Source: Dehalococcoidia bacterium (lineage in GTDB: Bacteria; Chloroflexota; Dehalococcoidia; Lucifugimonadales; GCA-002694895). Taken from it: 64,000 bases of DNA. The notes under the pieces are model-generated. The model saw only the letters and a list, made by a program, of their open reading frames with translations, made no database searches and had not been told where the DNA came from. Made by a program: the position numbers and the translations under genes. Position 1 is the stretch's first letter, and every line of letters starts with the position of its first letter. The stretch spans positions 68,256 through 132,255 of the forward strand of contig JAPYRX010000001.1 in the NCBI GenBank assembly GCA_029936815.1. The letters run 5' to 3'. Positions 37,134 through 46,521 of this stretch are shown piece by piece.

Positions 37134-38780
37134 CTACTCTAATATATTACTTTTATTGATAAATTTACCATTTGCTTTAATATTAATTTCTTCTAATCCA
37201 GATTTAACAAATTGAACAAATAAAGGATGTGGATTTAACGGCGTAGATAAAAATTCCGGATGAAACTGAACTCCAATCATAAATGAATGATTAATATATT
37301 CCATTATTTCCACTAATTCACTTTCAGGGTTAATTCCTGAAGTTAACAATCCCACTTTTTCTAATTCTCCGACAAATTTATTGTTTACTTCATATCTATG
37401 CCTATGACGCTCGCTAATAATATCTGATTGATAAATTGCTTTTGATTTTGTATCATCAACAAGTTTGCAATCATACAATCCCAATCGCATAGATGCGCCT
37501 TTATGTAAACTTTTTAATTGCTCAGGCATTAAATCTATAACAGGATAACGAGTAGATTCATCAAATTCTGACGAATTAGCATCCTGATATCCCAACAAAT
37601 TTCTTGAAGCCTCAATAACCATAATTTGCATTCCAAGACATAATCCTAAATATGGAATATTATTCTCCCTTGCAAATTTACAAGTTTCTATCATCCCTTG
37701 GGTACCTCTTTTATCAAATCCACCAGGTACTACAATTCCTTTGATACCTTCAAATATTTGAGCTACATTTGTAGATTTTATTTCTTCGGAATTTATCCAC
37801 TCAATTTGAATTTCAGATTGGTTAGAGATTCCCGCGTGGACAAGTGATTCCTTAACTGATAAATAGGAATCTTGTAACTCTACATATTTTCCAACTATAG
37901 CAACCTTTAGTGATTTTTTAGAATTGTTAACTTTTGAAATAATTTCTGTCCAATTACTTGATTTTCCGGTTTTAGCATTTAAACTAAGATTGTCAGATAT
38001 CAATTTCCACAAATTTTCCTTCTCTAATATAATTGGAACTTCGTAAACTGAGTCTAATGTTGGCAAAGATGTTACAGCATCTAATGGAACATCACAAAAC
38101 ATTGATATTTTTTCTTTAATTTTTTCTGAAACCTCAAATTCACTTCGGCAAATTATTGAATCAGGCTGGATACCTATACTTCTTAGTTCTCTTACACTAT
38201 GCTGCGTAGGTTTGGTTTTAAGCTCGCCTGTGGTATTTATAAAAGGCAAGTATGTCACATGTATAAAAAAACAATTATCTTTTCCTACAAGATAAGGTAT
38301 TTGCCTGATTGCTTCTAAAAAAGGAAGTCCTTCAATATCTCCTACGGTTCCCCCAACTTCTACTACAACAATGTCAGATTTAGATTCATTTGCAACTTGA
38401 ATGACTCTTTCTTTAATTTCATTGGTAACATGTGGAACTACCTGTATGGTTCTTCCTAAATAATCTCCATTCCTCTCCTTATCAATTACTTTTTTATAGA
38501 TTTGCCCGGCTGTCAAACTTGATAGTCCGGTTAATCTTGTTTCTGTAAATCTTTCGTAATGCCCTAAATCTAAATCTGTTTCAGCTCCATCGTCTGTTAC
38601 ATATACTTCGCCATGTTGGTATGGCGACATAGTTCCAGGGTCTACATTTAGATAAGGATCAAGTTTCATCAACGAAACACTAAATCCTCTGTTTTTAAGC
38701 ATTCTTCCTACGGAAGCAACACATATGCCTTTACCTACAGAGCTAACTACTCCACCTGTAACAAAAATAAATTTTTGCAT
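37134..38780 (-). CDS. pyrG: CTP synthase
   Basis: About 548 residues; makes CTP from UTP, ATP and glutamine. The amidoligase domain opens with KFIFVTGGVVSSVGKGI (P-loop) and contains LDPYLNVDPGTMSPYQHGEVYVTDDG. The class I glutaminase domain has Cys in YLGLCLGMQ and the His-Glu pair in GVQFHPEF. The frame extends to GTG at 38789, but ATG at 38780 with AGGTG six bases upstream is the better start. It is the first gene of a pyrG-gyrA-pip run on the minus strand. Confidence 0.96.
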   Translation of the reverse strand: MQKFIFVTGGVVSSVGKGICVASVGRMLKNRGFSVSLMKLDPYLNVDPGTMSPYQHGEVYVTDDGAETDLDLGHYERFTETRLTGLSSLTAGQIYKKVIDKERNGDYLGRTIQVVPHVTNEIKERVIQVANESKSDIVVVEVGGTVGDIEGLPFLEAIRQIPYLVGKDNCFFIHVTYLPFINTTGELKTKPTQHSVRELRSIGIQPDSIICRSEFEVSEKIKEKISMFCDVPLDAVTSLPTLDSVYEVPIILEKENLWKLISDNLSLNAKTGKSSNWTEIISKVNNSKKSLKVAIVGKYVELQDSYLSVKESLVHAGISNQSEIQIEWINSEEIKSTNVAQIFEGIKGIVVPGGFDKRGTQGMIETCKFARENNIPYLGLCLGMQIMVIEASRNLLGYQDANSSEFDESTRYPVIDLMPEQLKSLHKGASMRLGLYDCKLVDDTKSKAIYQSDIISERHRHRYEVNNKFVGELEKVGLLTSGINPESELVEIMEYINHSFMIGVQFHPEFLSTPLNPHPLFVQFVKSGLEEINIKANGKFINKSNILE

Positions 38781-38852
38781 CAAAAACACCTACTTAACAG
38801 AGTTGATTCGTGTGGAAAATAAGAAATTAATCCGCCTCGGTAAAAACCAAGT

Positions 38853-38874
38853 TTAAAAATGAAATCATTTTTAA
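38853..38874. repeat. Inverted repeat in the pyrG/FAH divergent gap
   Basis: Perfect 10-bp arms TTAAAAATGA / TCATTTTTAA with only AA between them. It lies in the divergent gap between pyrG and the FAH-family gene; possibly an operator-like site, but its AT content makes chance more likely than for GC-rich repeats. Confidence 0.4.
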
Positions 38875-38957
38875 TTTGGAAAAGGGAAAACATATAAATA
38901 AAGTATAATGATCTTATAAGATTATTTCAACTTATACCTTATGTTAAAAAACAGATA

Positions 38958-39842
38958 ATGAAATATTTTAGAATAGAAAAAAATAACAAAGTTAATTTGA
39001 TTGTTAATTATAAAGATGATTTAGCATTTAATATGACAAATTTTTCGTCCAATATTGACAATATCGAAATTCTCTACGCAGAAGCTAAATCAACAAATTT
39101 AAATAGAATCAAATTTGTTGAGAAATTCATGAATGATTACTTAATTGAAAAAGAATATTTGACTAATTTATTAACTGGAAGCAATCTTTTATCTCCTTTT
39201 ATGCCGGAAGAAGTGTGGGCAGCAGGGGTAACGTATAAAAATTCTGAATTTGAAAGGAAAAGAGAAAGTATTACTCCGGATATATACTCAAAAGTATACA
39301 ATGCAAAAAGACCTGAAATATTTTTCAAATCAACTGGAAATAGACTGGTATCTCCAAATCAAAATATAGGGATAAGATCTGACTCAAACTGGAATGTTCC
39401 CGAATCAGAGCTTGCCGTAGTCTTAATAAGTGGAGAAATCATAGGTTTTTCTATAGGAAATGATATGACTAGCCGTGAAATTGAAGGGGAAAACCCATTG
39501 TACTTAACTCAAGCAAAAATATACAATAAAAGCTGCTCAATTGGCCCATGCGTAATTGATTCAGAAGCTATAAAAAACATAAATAATCTTGAAATATATT
39601 GTAAAATAACAAGAAATAACAAAATAGTTTTCTCAGGGTCTTCCAAAATAAGTGATATGAATAAAACAATACCTTACTTATTGGAATGGCTTCAAAAATC
39701 TAATTCCTTACCTTTGAAATCAGTATTATTAACTGGCACAGGAATAGTCCCGCCTCCTGAATTTACGTTGATCCCATGTGATACAGTGAATATTTCAATC
39801 ACTGAAATAGGGACATTAACTAACACGATAATAAAAGTATAA
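38958..39842 (+). CDS. Fumarylacetoacetate-hydrolase-family protein
   Basis: 294 residues with an FAH C-terminal domain: VWAAGVTYKNSEFERK, the metal ligands in VPESELAVVL (E-x-E), GFSIGNDMTSREIEGENPLYLTQAKIYNKSCSIGP, and LLTGTGIVPP near the end. Family members are metal-dependent hydrolases or dehydratases; the closest pattern is the 2-keto-3-deoxy-sugar-acid dehydratase or acylpyruvase kind, but the substrate is not decidable. It is followed by a class I glutamine amidotransferase-like hydrolase three bases later, so the two are probably co-expressed. Confidence 0.82.
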   Translation: MKYFRIEKNNKVNLIVNYKDDLAFNMTNFSSNIDNIEILYAEAKSTNLNRIKFVEKFMNDYLIEKEYLTNLLTGSNLLSPFMPEEVWAAGVTYKNSEFERKRESITPDIYSKVYNAKRPEIFFKSTGNRLVSPNQNIGIRSDSNWNVPESELAVVLISGEIIGFSIGNDMTSREIEGENPLYLTQAKIYNKSCSIGPCVIDSEAIKNINNLEIYCKITRNNKIVFSGSSKISDMNKTIPYLLEWLQKSNSLPLKSVLLTGTGIVPPPEFTLIPCDTVNISITEIGTLTNTIIKV

Positions 39843-39844
39843 AC

Positions 39845-40588
39845 ATGAATAAACCAAAAATTATAATAAGTTCCGGAGTCAATCAAGACGTAGACAATTA
39901 TGTAAACGCTATAGAGGCATATGACGCAGAAACTATTATAATATCCCCTGACAATTTAAAACAATTAGGCCACAGTGAATATGATGGATTAGTATTAACC
40001 GGGGGAGGAGATATTTCTCCTGAACTATACTCGGATAAAATGAAAGCCTCTAACAATGAAATGTGTTTTGGCACATCGATATCCCGTGACAAAACCGAAT
40101 ACCAACTCGTAAAAACAGCTATTGATTCGGGTAAGCCTATATTGGGTATATGCAGAGGAATGCAGTTGCTTAATGTGTATTTTGGCGGAATATTAATTCA
40201 AAATGTAAATTTAATACATTTTGAAAACATGTATAAATTTAGAAATGACAAAAAAGGGCAAGGAAATTTTGATGCTCAAAAATATAAAGAAATAGAATCT
40301 GATTTTCATCATATATTTATTACACTAGGCAGTAAATTTGCTGCGATATTAGGATCAGGAGGAATGCTTAAAGTAAATAGCAGGCACCATCAAGGTATAG
40401 GACACAAAGAATTATCTGAAACTTTTACAGCATCTGCTTATTGCATCCAAGATGGAATAATTGAGGCATACGAAAATATAAACTCATCTATTATAGGAGT
40501 GCAATTCCATCCGGAAAGAACACAAGAGCACCCAAAACAAGTAAAACGTATATTTGAAAATTTTGTTTACAAATGTAGAAGCATGTAG
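39845..40588 (+). CDS. Gamma-glutamyl-gamma-aminobutyrate hydrolase-like (peptidase C26)
   Basis: 247 residues with the class I glutaminase triad: Cys103 (GICRGMQ), His222 and Glu224 (GVQFHPERT), and the early motif DGLVLTGGGDISPELY typical of PuuD/peptidase C26. The family cleaves gamma-glutamyl amide bonds, for example in putrescine catabolism; other pathway genes are absent here. It starts three bases after the FAH-family gene, suggesting a shared, as yet unassigned, catabolic route. No partner synthase domain is fused or adjacent. Confidence 0.85.
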   Translation: MNKPKIIISSGVNQDVDNYVNAIEAYDAETIIISPDNLKQLGHSEYDGLVLTGGGDISPELYSDKMKASNNEMCFGTSISRDKTEYQLVKTAIDSGKPILGICRGMQLLNVYFGGILIQNVNLIHFENMYKFRNDKKGQGNFDAQKYKEIESDFHHIFITLGSKFAAILGSGGMLKVNSRHHQGIGHKELSETFTASAYCIQDGIIEAYENINSSIIGVQFHPERTQEHPKQVKRIFENFVYKCRSM

Positions 40589-40635
40589 ACTAATTCACGA
40601 ATTTATGTTATTGTTTAATCATAATTAATATTACA

Positions 40636-40668
40636 TTCCCGATTTTCTTTGGGAAACCTTTTTTTTAC
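40636..40668 (+). terminator. Possible terminator or attenuator before rho
   Basis: A 5-bp stem TTCCC/GGGAA (40636-40640 with 40651-40655) is followed after three bases by a run of about eight T (40659-40666). It either ends the upstream C26 gene transcript or attenuates rho; the stem is weak. Confidence 0.4.
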
Positions 40669-40686
40669 CCTTAAAACTTTAATCTC

Positions 40687-41985
40687 ATGGAATATTCTGA
40701 AATTCAATCCAAAACTAAAGAAGAATTAATTAAAATTGCTGAAGAATTAAATTTAATCAAAAACGGTGATTCTCCTAAAAAATCCGACTTGATTAAAACA
40801 ATAAATTCCGAATATGCAAAAAAAACTGATGCTGACAAAACATCAGGAATGTTATCTATTTTGAATGATGGATACGGATTTATAAGGCAAAACGGATTAC
40901 ATCCTTCTTCCACTGATGTTTATGTTTCTCAATCTCAAATACGCAAATTCCAATTAAAAACAGGAGATATTGTTACAGGAAAAACAAGACCTCCAAAAGA
41001 TGGAGAGAGATATTGGGGATTAATTAAAGTTGAATCTGTAAATAATCTTGATCCAGAAAAATCAAAATCTAGAATTAGATTTGAAACACTAACAGCTGTT
41101 TTCCCAACAGAACAACTAAAATTAGAAACTGATCCAAAAGATCTCTCTAATCGAGTTATAGATCTGATAGCCCCTATCGGAAAAGGGCAAAGAGGATTAA
41201 TTGTTGCTCCGCCAAAAGCGGGGAAAACCACAGTCTTGCAAAATATTGCCGCAGGAATTTCTAAAAACTCTCCTGAAATTTTAATTTTAGTAGCTCTAAT
41301 TGGAGAACGTCCAGAAGAAGTAACTGAAATGAAAAAAGCAGTAAAAGGCGAAGTTTTTAGCTCAACCTTTGACGAGCCCGTTGAAGATCATTGTAAGGTT
41401 GCTGAACTATGTTTAGAAAGAGCAAAAAGATTAGTAGAACAAGGGCAGGATGTCGTAATTCTACTTGATAGTTTAACTAGGTTAACAAGAGCATATAATC
41501 TAAATGTTCCTAGTACCGGACGTACGCTTTCAGGAGGAATTGACCCTAATGCTTTGTATCCACCAAAAAAATTCTTTGGAGCAGCAAGAAACACTGAAGA
41601 AGGTGGTAGTTTAACTATTCTTGCAGCTTGCCTTGTTGATACTGGAAGCAGAATGGATGAAGTAATTTTCGAAGAATTCAAAGGAACAGGGAACATGGAG
41701 CTAAACTTAGATAGAAGATTATCTGAAAGAAGAGTTTTTCCTGCTGTCGATATACTTAAAAGCGGAACAAGAAGAGAAGAATTACTTCTTAATTCTAATT
41801 CTTTAGAAAAAGTTCATATGTTAAGAAGATTAATAAGCATGCAAACTACTGACCCTTCTGGGAAAGATAGAGACACTTCTGATGCTACCGCAAATGTTAT
41901 ACGAAGAATCGCCCAAAGTAATAGTAACGATGATTTCATAAATAATTTTGAAAAATATGCTCAATTAAACGTTTCTAAAAAATAA
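40687..41985 (+). CDS. rho: Transcription termination factor Rho
   Basis: 432-residue hexameric RNA-dependent ATPase. Seen: an N-terminal helical region, the cold-shock-like RNA-binding domain (GMLSILNDGYGFIRQNGLHPSSTDVYVSQSQIRKFQL, residues about 54-90), Walker A APPKAGKTT (174-182), Walker B VVILLDSLTRLTRAYN and the Q/R-loop region GGIDPNALYPPKKFFGAARN. No long insertion domain is present. No Shine-Dalgarno sequence is evident before the ATG. Its stop overlaps the next gene's ATG (TAATG). Rho fits a genome in which convergent genes have no room for intrinsic terminators. Confidence 0.96.
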   Translation: MEYSEIQSKTKEELIKIAEELNLIKNGDSPKKSDLIKTINSEYAKKTDADKTSGMLSILNDGYGFIRQNGLHPSSTDVYVSQSQIRKFQLKTGDIVTGKTRPPKDGERYWGLIKVESVNNLDPEKSKSRIRFETLTAVFPTEQLKLETDPKDLSNRVIDLIAPIGKGQRGLIVAPPKAGKTTVLQNIAAGISKNSPEILILVALIGERPEEVTEMKKAVKGEVFSSTFDEPVEDHCKVAELCLERAKRLVEQGQDVVILLDSLTRLTRAYNLNVPSTGRTLSGGIDPNALYPPKKFFGAARNTEEGGSLTILAACLVDTGSRMDEVIFEEFKGTGNMELNLDRRLSERRVFPAVDILKSGTRREELLLNSNSLEKVHMLRRLISMQTTDPSGKDRDTSDATANVIRRIAQSNSNDDFINNFEKYAQLNVSKK

Positions 41986-42881
41986 TGTCTTATCTATATA
42001 TTTTAGGTGCGGGGACACCAACTCCAACTTCAGAAAGATTTGGAAGCTCCTATGTAATTGAATTAGACAACAACAATTCTAAAATAATGTTTGATTGCGG
42101 CCCTGCTGCCACAGACAAATTAGTTAAAGCAGGCCTTTGGCCAACAGATATAGATTATTTATTTTTTACTCATCATCATTTTGATCACGACATAGATTAT
42201 CCTTGTTTTCTATTATGTAGATGGGACCAAAGCATTGGTGAAGAAAATATACTTAAAGTTTTTGGCCCTCCTCCTACAGAAAAACTAACCAATGACTTAA
42301 TAGGTGAAAACGGCGCCTTTGCTCATGATTGGAGGGCAAGGATAAACGCAAAGCCTAGTCAATACGTATATGTCAATAGAGGTGGTACTTTACCAAGGAT
42401 GCCCCCTACTATTGGAGATGATGAAATGTTAAATTCTTGGATTATTCCAAAAGATATTAAGTCTGGTGATTTGATCAAGGAAGCTGATTGGGTTGTTGAA
42501 ACAGCTCACGCAGAACATGTTCAACCATATCTTGATAGTATTGCTTATAAAATTACAATAAATAATTTTTCGATAGTATTTACGGGAGACACTCAACCCT
42601 GTCAAAGCATTGTTACACTTGCAAAAGATGCAGATATAATGGTTTGCATGTGCTGGGACGACCAAGAATCAATGAATAAAATGAATGAATCTACAGGTCA
42701 ATGTAGCGCTGAAGGAGCTGCGAAAATGGCTGAAGAAGCAAATGTTAAAAAACTAGTTCTGTCGCATATGGGAAAGCGTATATCTACACATGGTATTTTA
42801 GAAAACGCCTTAGGCAATGCAGCGAAAATATATTCTGGAGAAATGATTATTGCAGAAGAATTGATGAAAATATCTTTTTAA
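41985..42881 (+). CDS. MBL-fold metallo-hydrolase (RNase Z/arylsulfatase-like)
   Basis: 298 residues with a metallo-beta-lactamase fold: GAGTPTPTSERFGSSYVIE at the start (as in RNase Z-like hydrolases), zinc motif THHHFDHD (His63, His65, Asp67, His68), later His in ETAHAEHVQP, Asp in FTGDTQPC and His in LVLSHMG. The insert between residues 80 and 150 is longer than in classical RNase Z and there is no exosite arm, so it is more like the broad phosphodiesterase/arylsulfatase group. It overlaps rho by one base and is probably co-transcribed. Confidence 0.82.
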   Translation: MSYLYILGAGTPTPTSERFGSSYVIELDNNNSKIMFDCGPAATDKLVKAGLWPTDIDYLFFTHHHFDHDIDYPCFLLCRWDQSIGEENILKVFGPPPTEKLTNDLIGENGAFAHDWRARINAKPSQYVYVNRGGTLPRMPPTIGDDEMLNSWIIPKDIKSGDLIKEADWVVETAHAEHVQPYLDSIAYKITINNFSIVFTGDTQPCQSIVTLAKDADIMVCMCWDDQESMNKMNESTGQCSAEGAAKMAEEANVKKLVLSHMGKRISTHGILENALGNAAKIYSGEMIIAEELMKISF

Positions 42882-42918
42882 GAACCTAGAATTAATTAAC
42901 AATTCGATTGCAATATAC

Positions 42919-42924
42919 TATAAT
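42919..42924 (+). promoter_or_regulatory. -10 element for the ileS T-box transcript
   Basis: Perfect TATAAT, about 30 bases before the base of T-box stem I, which fits transcription starting near 42931. No good -35 element is seen at the right distance. Confidence 0.45.
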
Positions 42925-42951
42925 TTTGTTAAAGATAATATAAAACACTTT

Positions 42952-43186
42952 GAAGAGAATAAATTTTTTTAAGATACATTTATAAGCGAACCTGTATGGT
43001 GTAAGAAGGTAATGAGAATAAAAAAATATCATCTCTGAGTGGTTAAGCTGAAATAACAGTAAGCCTAAACGAATTAGCTCGTAAAAGCTTTAATTAAGTT
43101 GCTTGAAATTTATTCAAGAAATAGGGTGGTACCGCGTGAGAATGTTTTCTCCCGTCCCTTTTTTAAATAAAAGGGACTTTTTTTTG
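42952..43186 (+). ncRNA. T-box leader (isoleucine-tRNA-sensing) of ileS
   Basis: A riboswitch that reads uncharged tRNA-Ile. The conserved T-box sequence AGGGTGGTACCGCG is at 43123-43136 (antiterminator; its TGGT bulge pairs with the tRNA NCCA end). The stem I base AAGAGA (42953-42958) pairs with TCTCT at 43032-43036. The distal stem I signature GCGAACC ... GGTGTAAGAAGG is at about 42985-43009. The isoleucine codon ATC at 43028-43030, just before the closing strand of stem I, fits the specifier. An intrinsic terminator (43154-43185) follows. Only the identity of stem II/III is unclear. Confidence 0.93.
43154..43185 (+). terminator. T-box-controlled terminator before ileS
   Basis: Stem GTCCCTTTT / AAAAGGGAC (43154-43162 with 43169-43177) followed by eight T (43178-43185), 24 bases before the ileS start. 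It is the OFF structure of the T-box; the antiterminator replaces it when uncharged tRNA is bound. Confidence 0.9.
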
Positions 43187-43209
43187 TCTAAAATTAAATA
43201 AAGGTAATT

Positions 43210-46200
43210 ATGTTTAAAAAGGTTGATTCAAATCCTAATTTTCCTAAATTGGAAAATAATCTATTAGCTAAGTGGAAAAAAAATAATACCATAAAAAAAT
43301 ATACTAAGAAAAATTCTAAGTCGAAGGAAACTTTTTCATTCATTGATGGTCCTATAACTGCTAATAACCCAATGGGCGTCCATCACGCTTGGGGAAGGAC
43401 TTATAAAGATTTATTTCAAAGATTTTATACAATGCTTGGCCGAGAGCAAAGATACCAGAATGGATTTGACTGCCAGGGTCTTTGGGTTGAAGTTGAAGTT
43501 GAAAAATCACTAGGATTTAAATCTAAAAAAGATATTCAAGAATTCGGTGTCGAAAAATTTGTAAATCTATGCAAAGAAAGGGTAAATAAATATTCAGCAA
43601 TTCAACGAGATCAGTCTATTAGGCTTGGTTATTGGATGAATTGGGATGATTCATATTACACAATGTCAGATGAAAATAATTATTCTATATGGGGATTTCT
43701 CAAGAAAATGAATGAAAATGGGAAAATATACAGAGGAACAGACGTTGTCCCATGGTCAGGGAGATCAGGAACCTCATATTCTCAGATGGAAATAATTGAA
43801 GGAAGGAAACTAGTTGCCCACAGATCCGTATTTATTAAATTTAAATTAAAAAACAAAATAAATGAATATGTACTTGTTTGGACAACCACTCCATGGACGC
43901 TTACATCAAATGTATCACTTTTAGTAAATAAAAATCTAAATTACGCAAAATGCAAATTAAAAAATGGAGACGTATTTTATGTCGCCGAACCAAATCTAAA
44001 GCACCAAAGACTTGAAAAAGAATTTAAAGAAAAAAAAGAATGGATAGAGGGAGTGCCTAAACTAAAATCATTAGATCAATTATTTAACGAACGTGGCGGA
44101 TACTCAGTAGAAAAAATAATTAAAGGAACTGAAATGATCGGATGGGAATATAGTGGGCCATTCGACGAATTAGATGCGGCAAAAATTGCAGGAGGATACC
44201 CATTTACTAATAATGATTTAGAAGACCAAAAAATTAATGCTATAAAGTGCCATCGAATACTTGATGGAGGGAAAGATCAAGAAGGAAATGATATTGTTAA
44301 CTCAGGAGAAGGTACGGGAATAGTTCACACTGCTCCTGGTTGCGGAGATATAGATTTTAAAATTGGCAAACAAAATAATCTTGTAGCTTTAGCTCCCTTA
44401 GATGAAGAAGCAAATTTTATAGAAAATTTTAACTGGCTAAAAGGCAAAAATGCTACGGATTCAAAAACTATTGATTTAATCCTAGAAGACCTTAAAGACA
44501 AAGAATTACTTTTCTATACCGAAATGTACCCCCATATTTATCCACATTGTTGGAGATCAGGAGATGAATTAGTTTTTAGGCTTGTCGATGAATGGTATAT
44601 AAATATGGACTGGAGAGAAGACATTAAAAAATCTGTAGATCAAACAAATTGGATCCCTGCATGGGGAAAGCAGAGAGAGCATCAATGGCTTAATAATATG
44701 GGAGATTGGATGATATCCAAGAAAAGATTTTGGGGACTTGCTTTGCCCATATGGGAATTTGAAGACGGCTCGTTTTATATTGTAGGGTCAAAAGAAGAAT
44801 TAAAACAACTTGCTTGTGAAGGATGGGAAGAATTTGATGGCAATAGCCCTCATAGACCATGGGTCGATAAAGTGAAAATTAAACATCCAAAGTCAGGATT
44901 AATTGGACAAAGAGTTTTAGATGTTGGGAATCCTTGGTTAGACGCCGGAATAGTTGGGTTTTCAACGCTAAATTATAACAATGATAAAGATTACTGGAAG
45001 AAGTGGTTTCCAGCAGATTTGATATCAGAAAGTTTCCCGGGGCAATTTAGAAATTGGTTTTATTCGTACTTAACTATGGGAACAGCATTAGCTCAAGAAA
45101 CTCCAACTAAAAATATATTTTCATATGCTTTAGTAAGAGATGAGTCGGGCGAAGAAATGCATAAAAGTCAGGGGAATGCTATTTGGTTTGATGACGCAGC
45201 TGAAGACATAGGAGTGGACGTTATAAGATGGTTGTACGCAAGGCAAAATCCAGAAAATAATTTACGATTTGGCCCCGAAATAACTAATGAAATTAGAAGA
45301 CAAGTAATAATTCCCCTTTGGAATATATATAGTTTTTTTACCAATTATGCAATATTGGACAAATTTACTCCTCCAAAAAATTTTAGCGAACCAAAATCAA
45401 AAAACCTTATGGATCAGTGGATTTTGACAGAAGTAAAAGAAACTACAGATGATGTTAAAAACCATCTGACATTATATCAACCTGACAAAGCAACGTTGGC
45501 AATAGAAAACTTTATTAATTTACTTTCTAATTGGTATATAAGAAGAAATAGAAGAAGGTTTTGGAAGTCAGGAGACTTTGAAAGCAATCAAATTGATGAT
45601 GACAAATTTTCCGCATATGAAACATTGTATTTTGTATTGGTAACTCTATCAAAAATCATGTCGCCCATGATCCCTTTTATTACTGAAGAAATATATACTA
45701 ATTTAACAAAAGATACCAAATGGGGAAAAGAGAGTGTTCACTTAGAAGATTTTCCGTTTTTTAAAACTAAATCCCTAGATGAGAGTGAGTTACAAATTGC
45801 AACTAGAGCTGCAATGAAAATTTCAAGTTTGGGCAGATCTGCTAGAAGTAAAACCAAGATTAAAGTTAGACAACCTATTAACAATTTGCATTTTAAAACA
45901 AAAGAAACAATAACTTCTAAATATATTGAAATGATATTAACCCAGGTTAGCGATGAAGTGAATGTGAAAAAAGTGAAACATGTTAATAAAAGCTATCAAT
46001 TAAGCAATATTATAATAAAGCCGAACAATTCAATTCTTGGACCAAGAATTGGAAGTAAAATTGGAAAATTAAACAATGAAATCCAATCATTAAACCATAA
46101 CGAACTATACAAAGAATTACTAATACATAACAAGATAATTATTTCAGATATCGAACTTACATTAGAAGACGTGCATATAGAACATACAAGTTTAGACAAC

Positions 46201-46521
46201 TCAGAATTTATTGAAGATAATAATTTTAAAGTTTCAATCGAAACAAAACTTGACAATAATTTGATAGAAGAAGGCATATCTAGAGAAATAATTCATAATA
46301 TCCAAAATCTAAGAAAAAATTCAGGATTCAATATTTCTGACAAAATATCTATGTTTTATTATGGTGATGAAAAAATTGAAAAAGTTATTAAAAAATATCA
46401 AACTCACATATCAGAAGAAATTTTGGCTACCAAAATTATGAAATGTGAAAGCAATCGTGGAAGCAATATCAAATTTAAAATTAACAATTCGACTATTTCT
46501 ATAAATATCGATTTATCATAA
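43210..46521 (+). CDS. ileS: Isoleucine--tRNA ligase
   Basis: 1103-residue class I synthetase. Seen in order: FSFIDGPITANNPMGVHHAW (the HIGH region, here in an HHAWGR form as in one bacterial IleRS branch), QNGFDCQGLWVEVEVEK, the CP1 editing domain with WTTTPWTLTSNVSL, the KMSKS equivalent MHKSQGN, and the anticodon-binding domain (NLRFGPEITNEI ... NWYIRRNRRRFW). The last 150 residues are an eukaryote/archaeal-like (type 2) extension and are less conserved. It is T-box regulated. AAGG lies before the ATG. The last six bases overlap the convergent lysS end. Confidence 0.94.
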   Translation: MFKKVDSNPNFPKLENNLLAKWKKNNTIKKYTKKNSKSKETFSFIDGPITANNPMGVHHAWGRTYKDLFQRFYTMLGREQRYQNGFDCQGLWVEVEVEKSLGFKSKKDIQEFGVEKFVNLCKERVNKYSAIQRDQSIRLGYWMNWDDSYYTMSDENNYSIWGFLKKMNENGKIYRGTDVVPWSGRSGTSYSQMEIIEGRKLVAHRSVFIKFKLKNKINEYVLVWTTTPWTLTSNVSLLVNKNLNYAKCKLKNGDVFYVAEPNLKHQRLEKEFKEKKEWIEGVPKLKSLDQLFNERGGYSVEKIIKGTEMIGWEYSGPFDELDAAKIAGGYPFTNNDLEDQKINAIKCHRILDGGKDQEGNDIVNSGEGTGIVHTAPGCGDIDFKIGKQNNLVALAPLDEEANFIENFNWLKGKNATDSKTIDLILEDLKDKELLFYTEMYPHIYPHCWRSGDELVFRLVDEWYINMDWREDIKKSVDQTNWIPAWGKQREHQWLNNMGDWMISKKRFWGLALPIWEFEDGSFYIVGSKEELKQLACEGWEEFDGNSPHRPWVDKVKIKHPKSGLIGQRVLDVGNPWLDAGIVGFSTLNYNNDKDYWKKWFPADLISESFPGQFRNWFYSYLTMGTALAQETPTKNIFSYALVRDESGEEMHKSQGNAIWFDDAAEDIGVDVIRWLYARQNPENNLRFGPEITNEIRRQVIIPLWNIYSFFTNYAILDKFTPPKNFSEPKSKNLMDQWILTEVKETTDDVKNHLTLYQPDKATLAIENFINLLSNWYIRRNRRRFWKSGDFESNQIDDDKFSAYETLYFVLVTLSKIMSPMIPFITEEIYTNLTKDTKWGKESVHLEDFPFFKTKSLDESELQIATRAAMKISSLGRSARSKTKIKVRQPINNLHFKTKETITSKYIEMILTQVSDEVNVKKVKHVNKSYQLSNIIIKPNNSILGPRIGSKIGKLNNEIQSLNHNELYKELLIHNKIIISDIELTLEDVHIEHTSLDNSEFIEDNNFKVSIETKLDNNLIEEGISREIIHNIQNLRKNSGFNISDKISMFYYGDEKIEKVIKKYQTHISEEILATKIMKCESNRGSNIKFKINNSTISINIDLS

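Noticed and set aside
44538-44546. Perfect DnaA box TTATCCACA
   Set aside because: It lies inside ileS codons (IYPHCW) with no partner boxes; a chance match. It also warns against over-reading the single perfect box at 58763.
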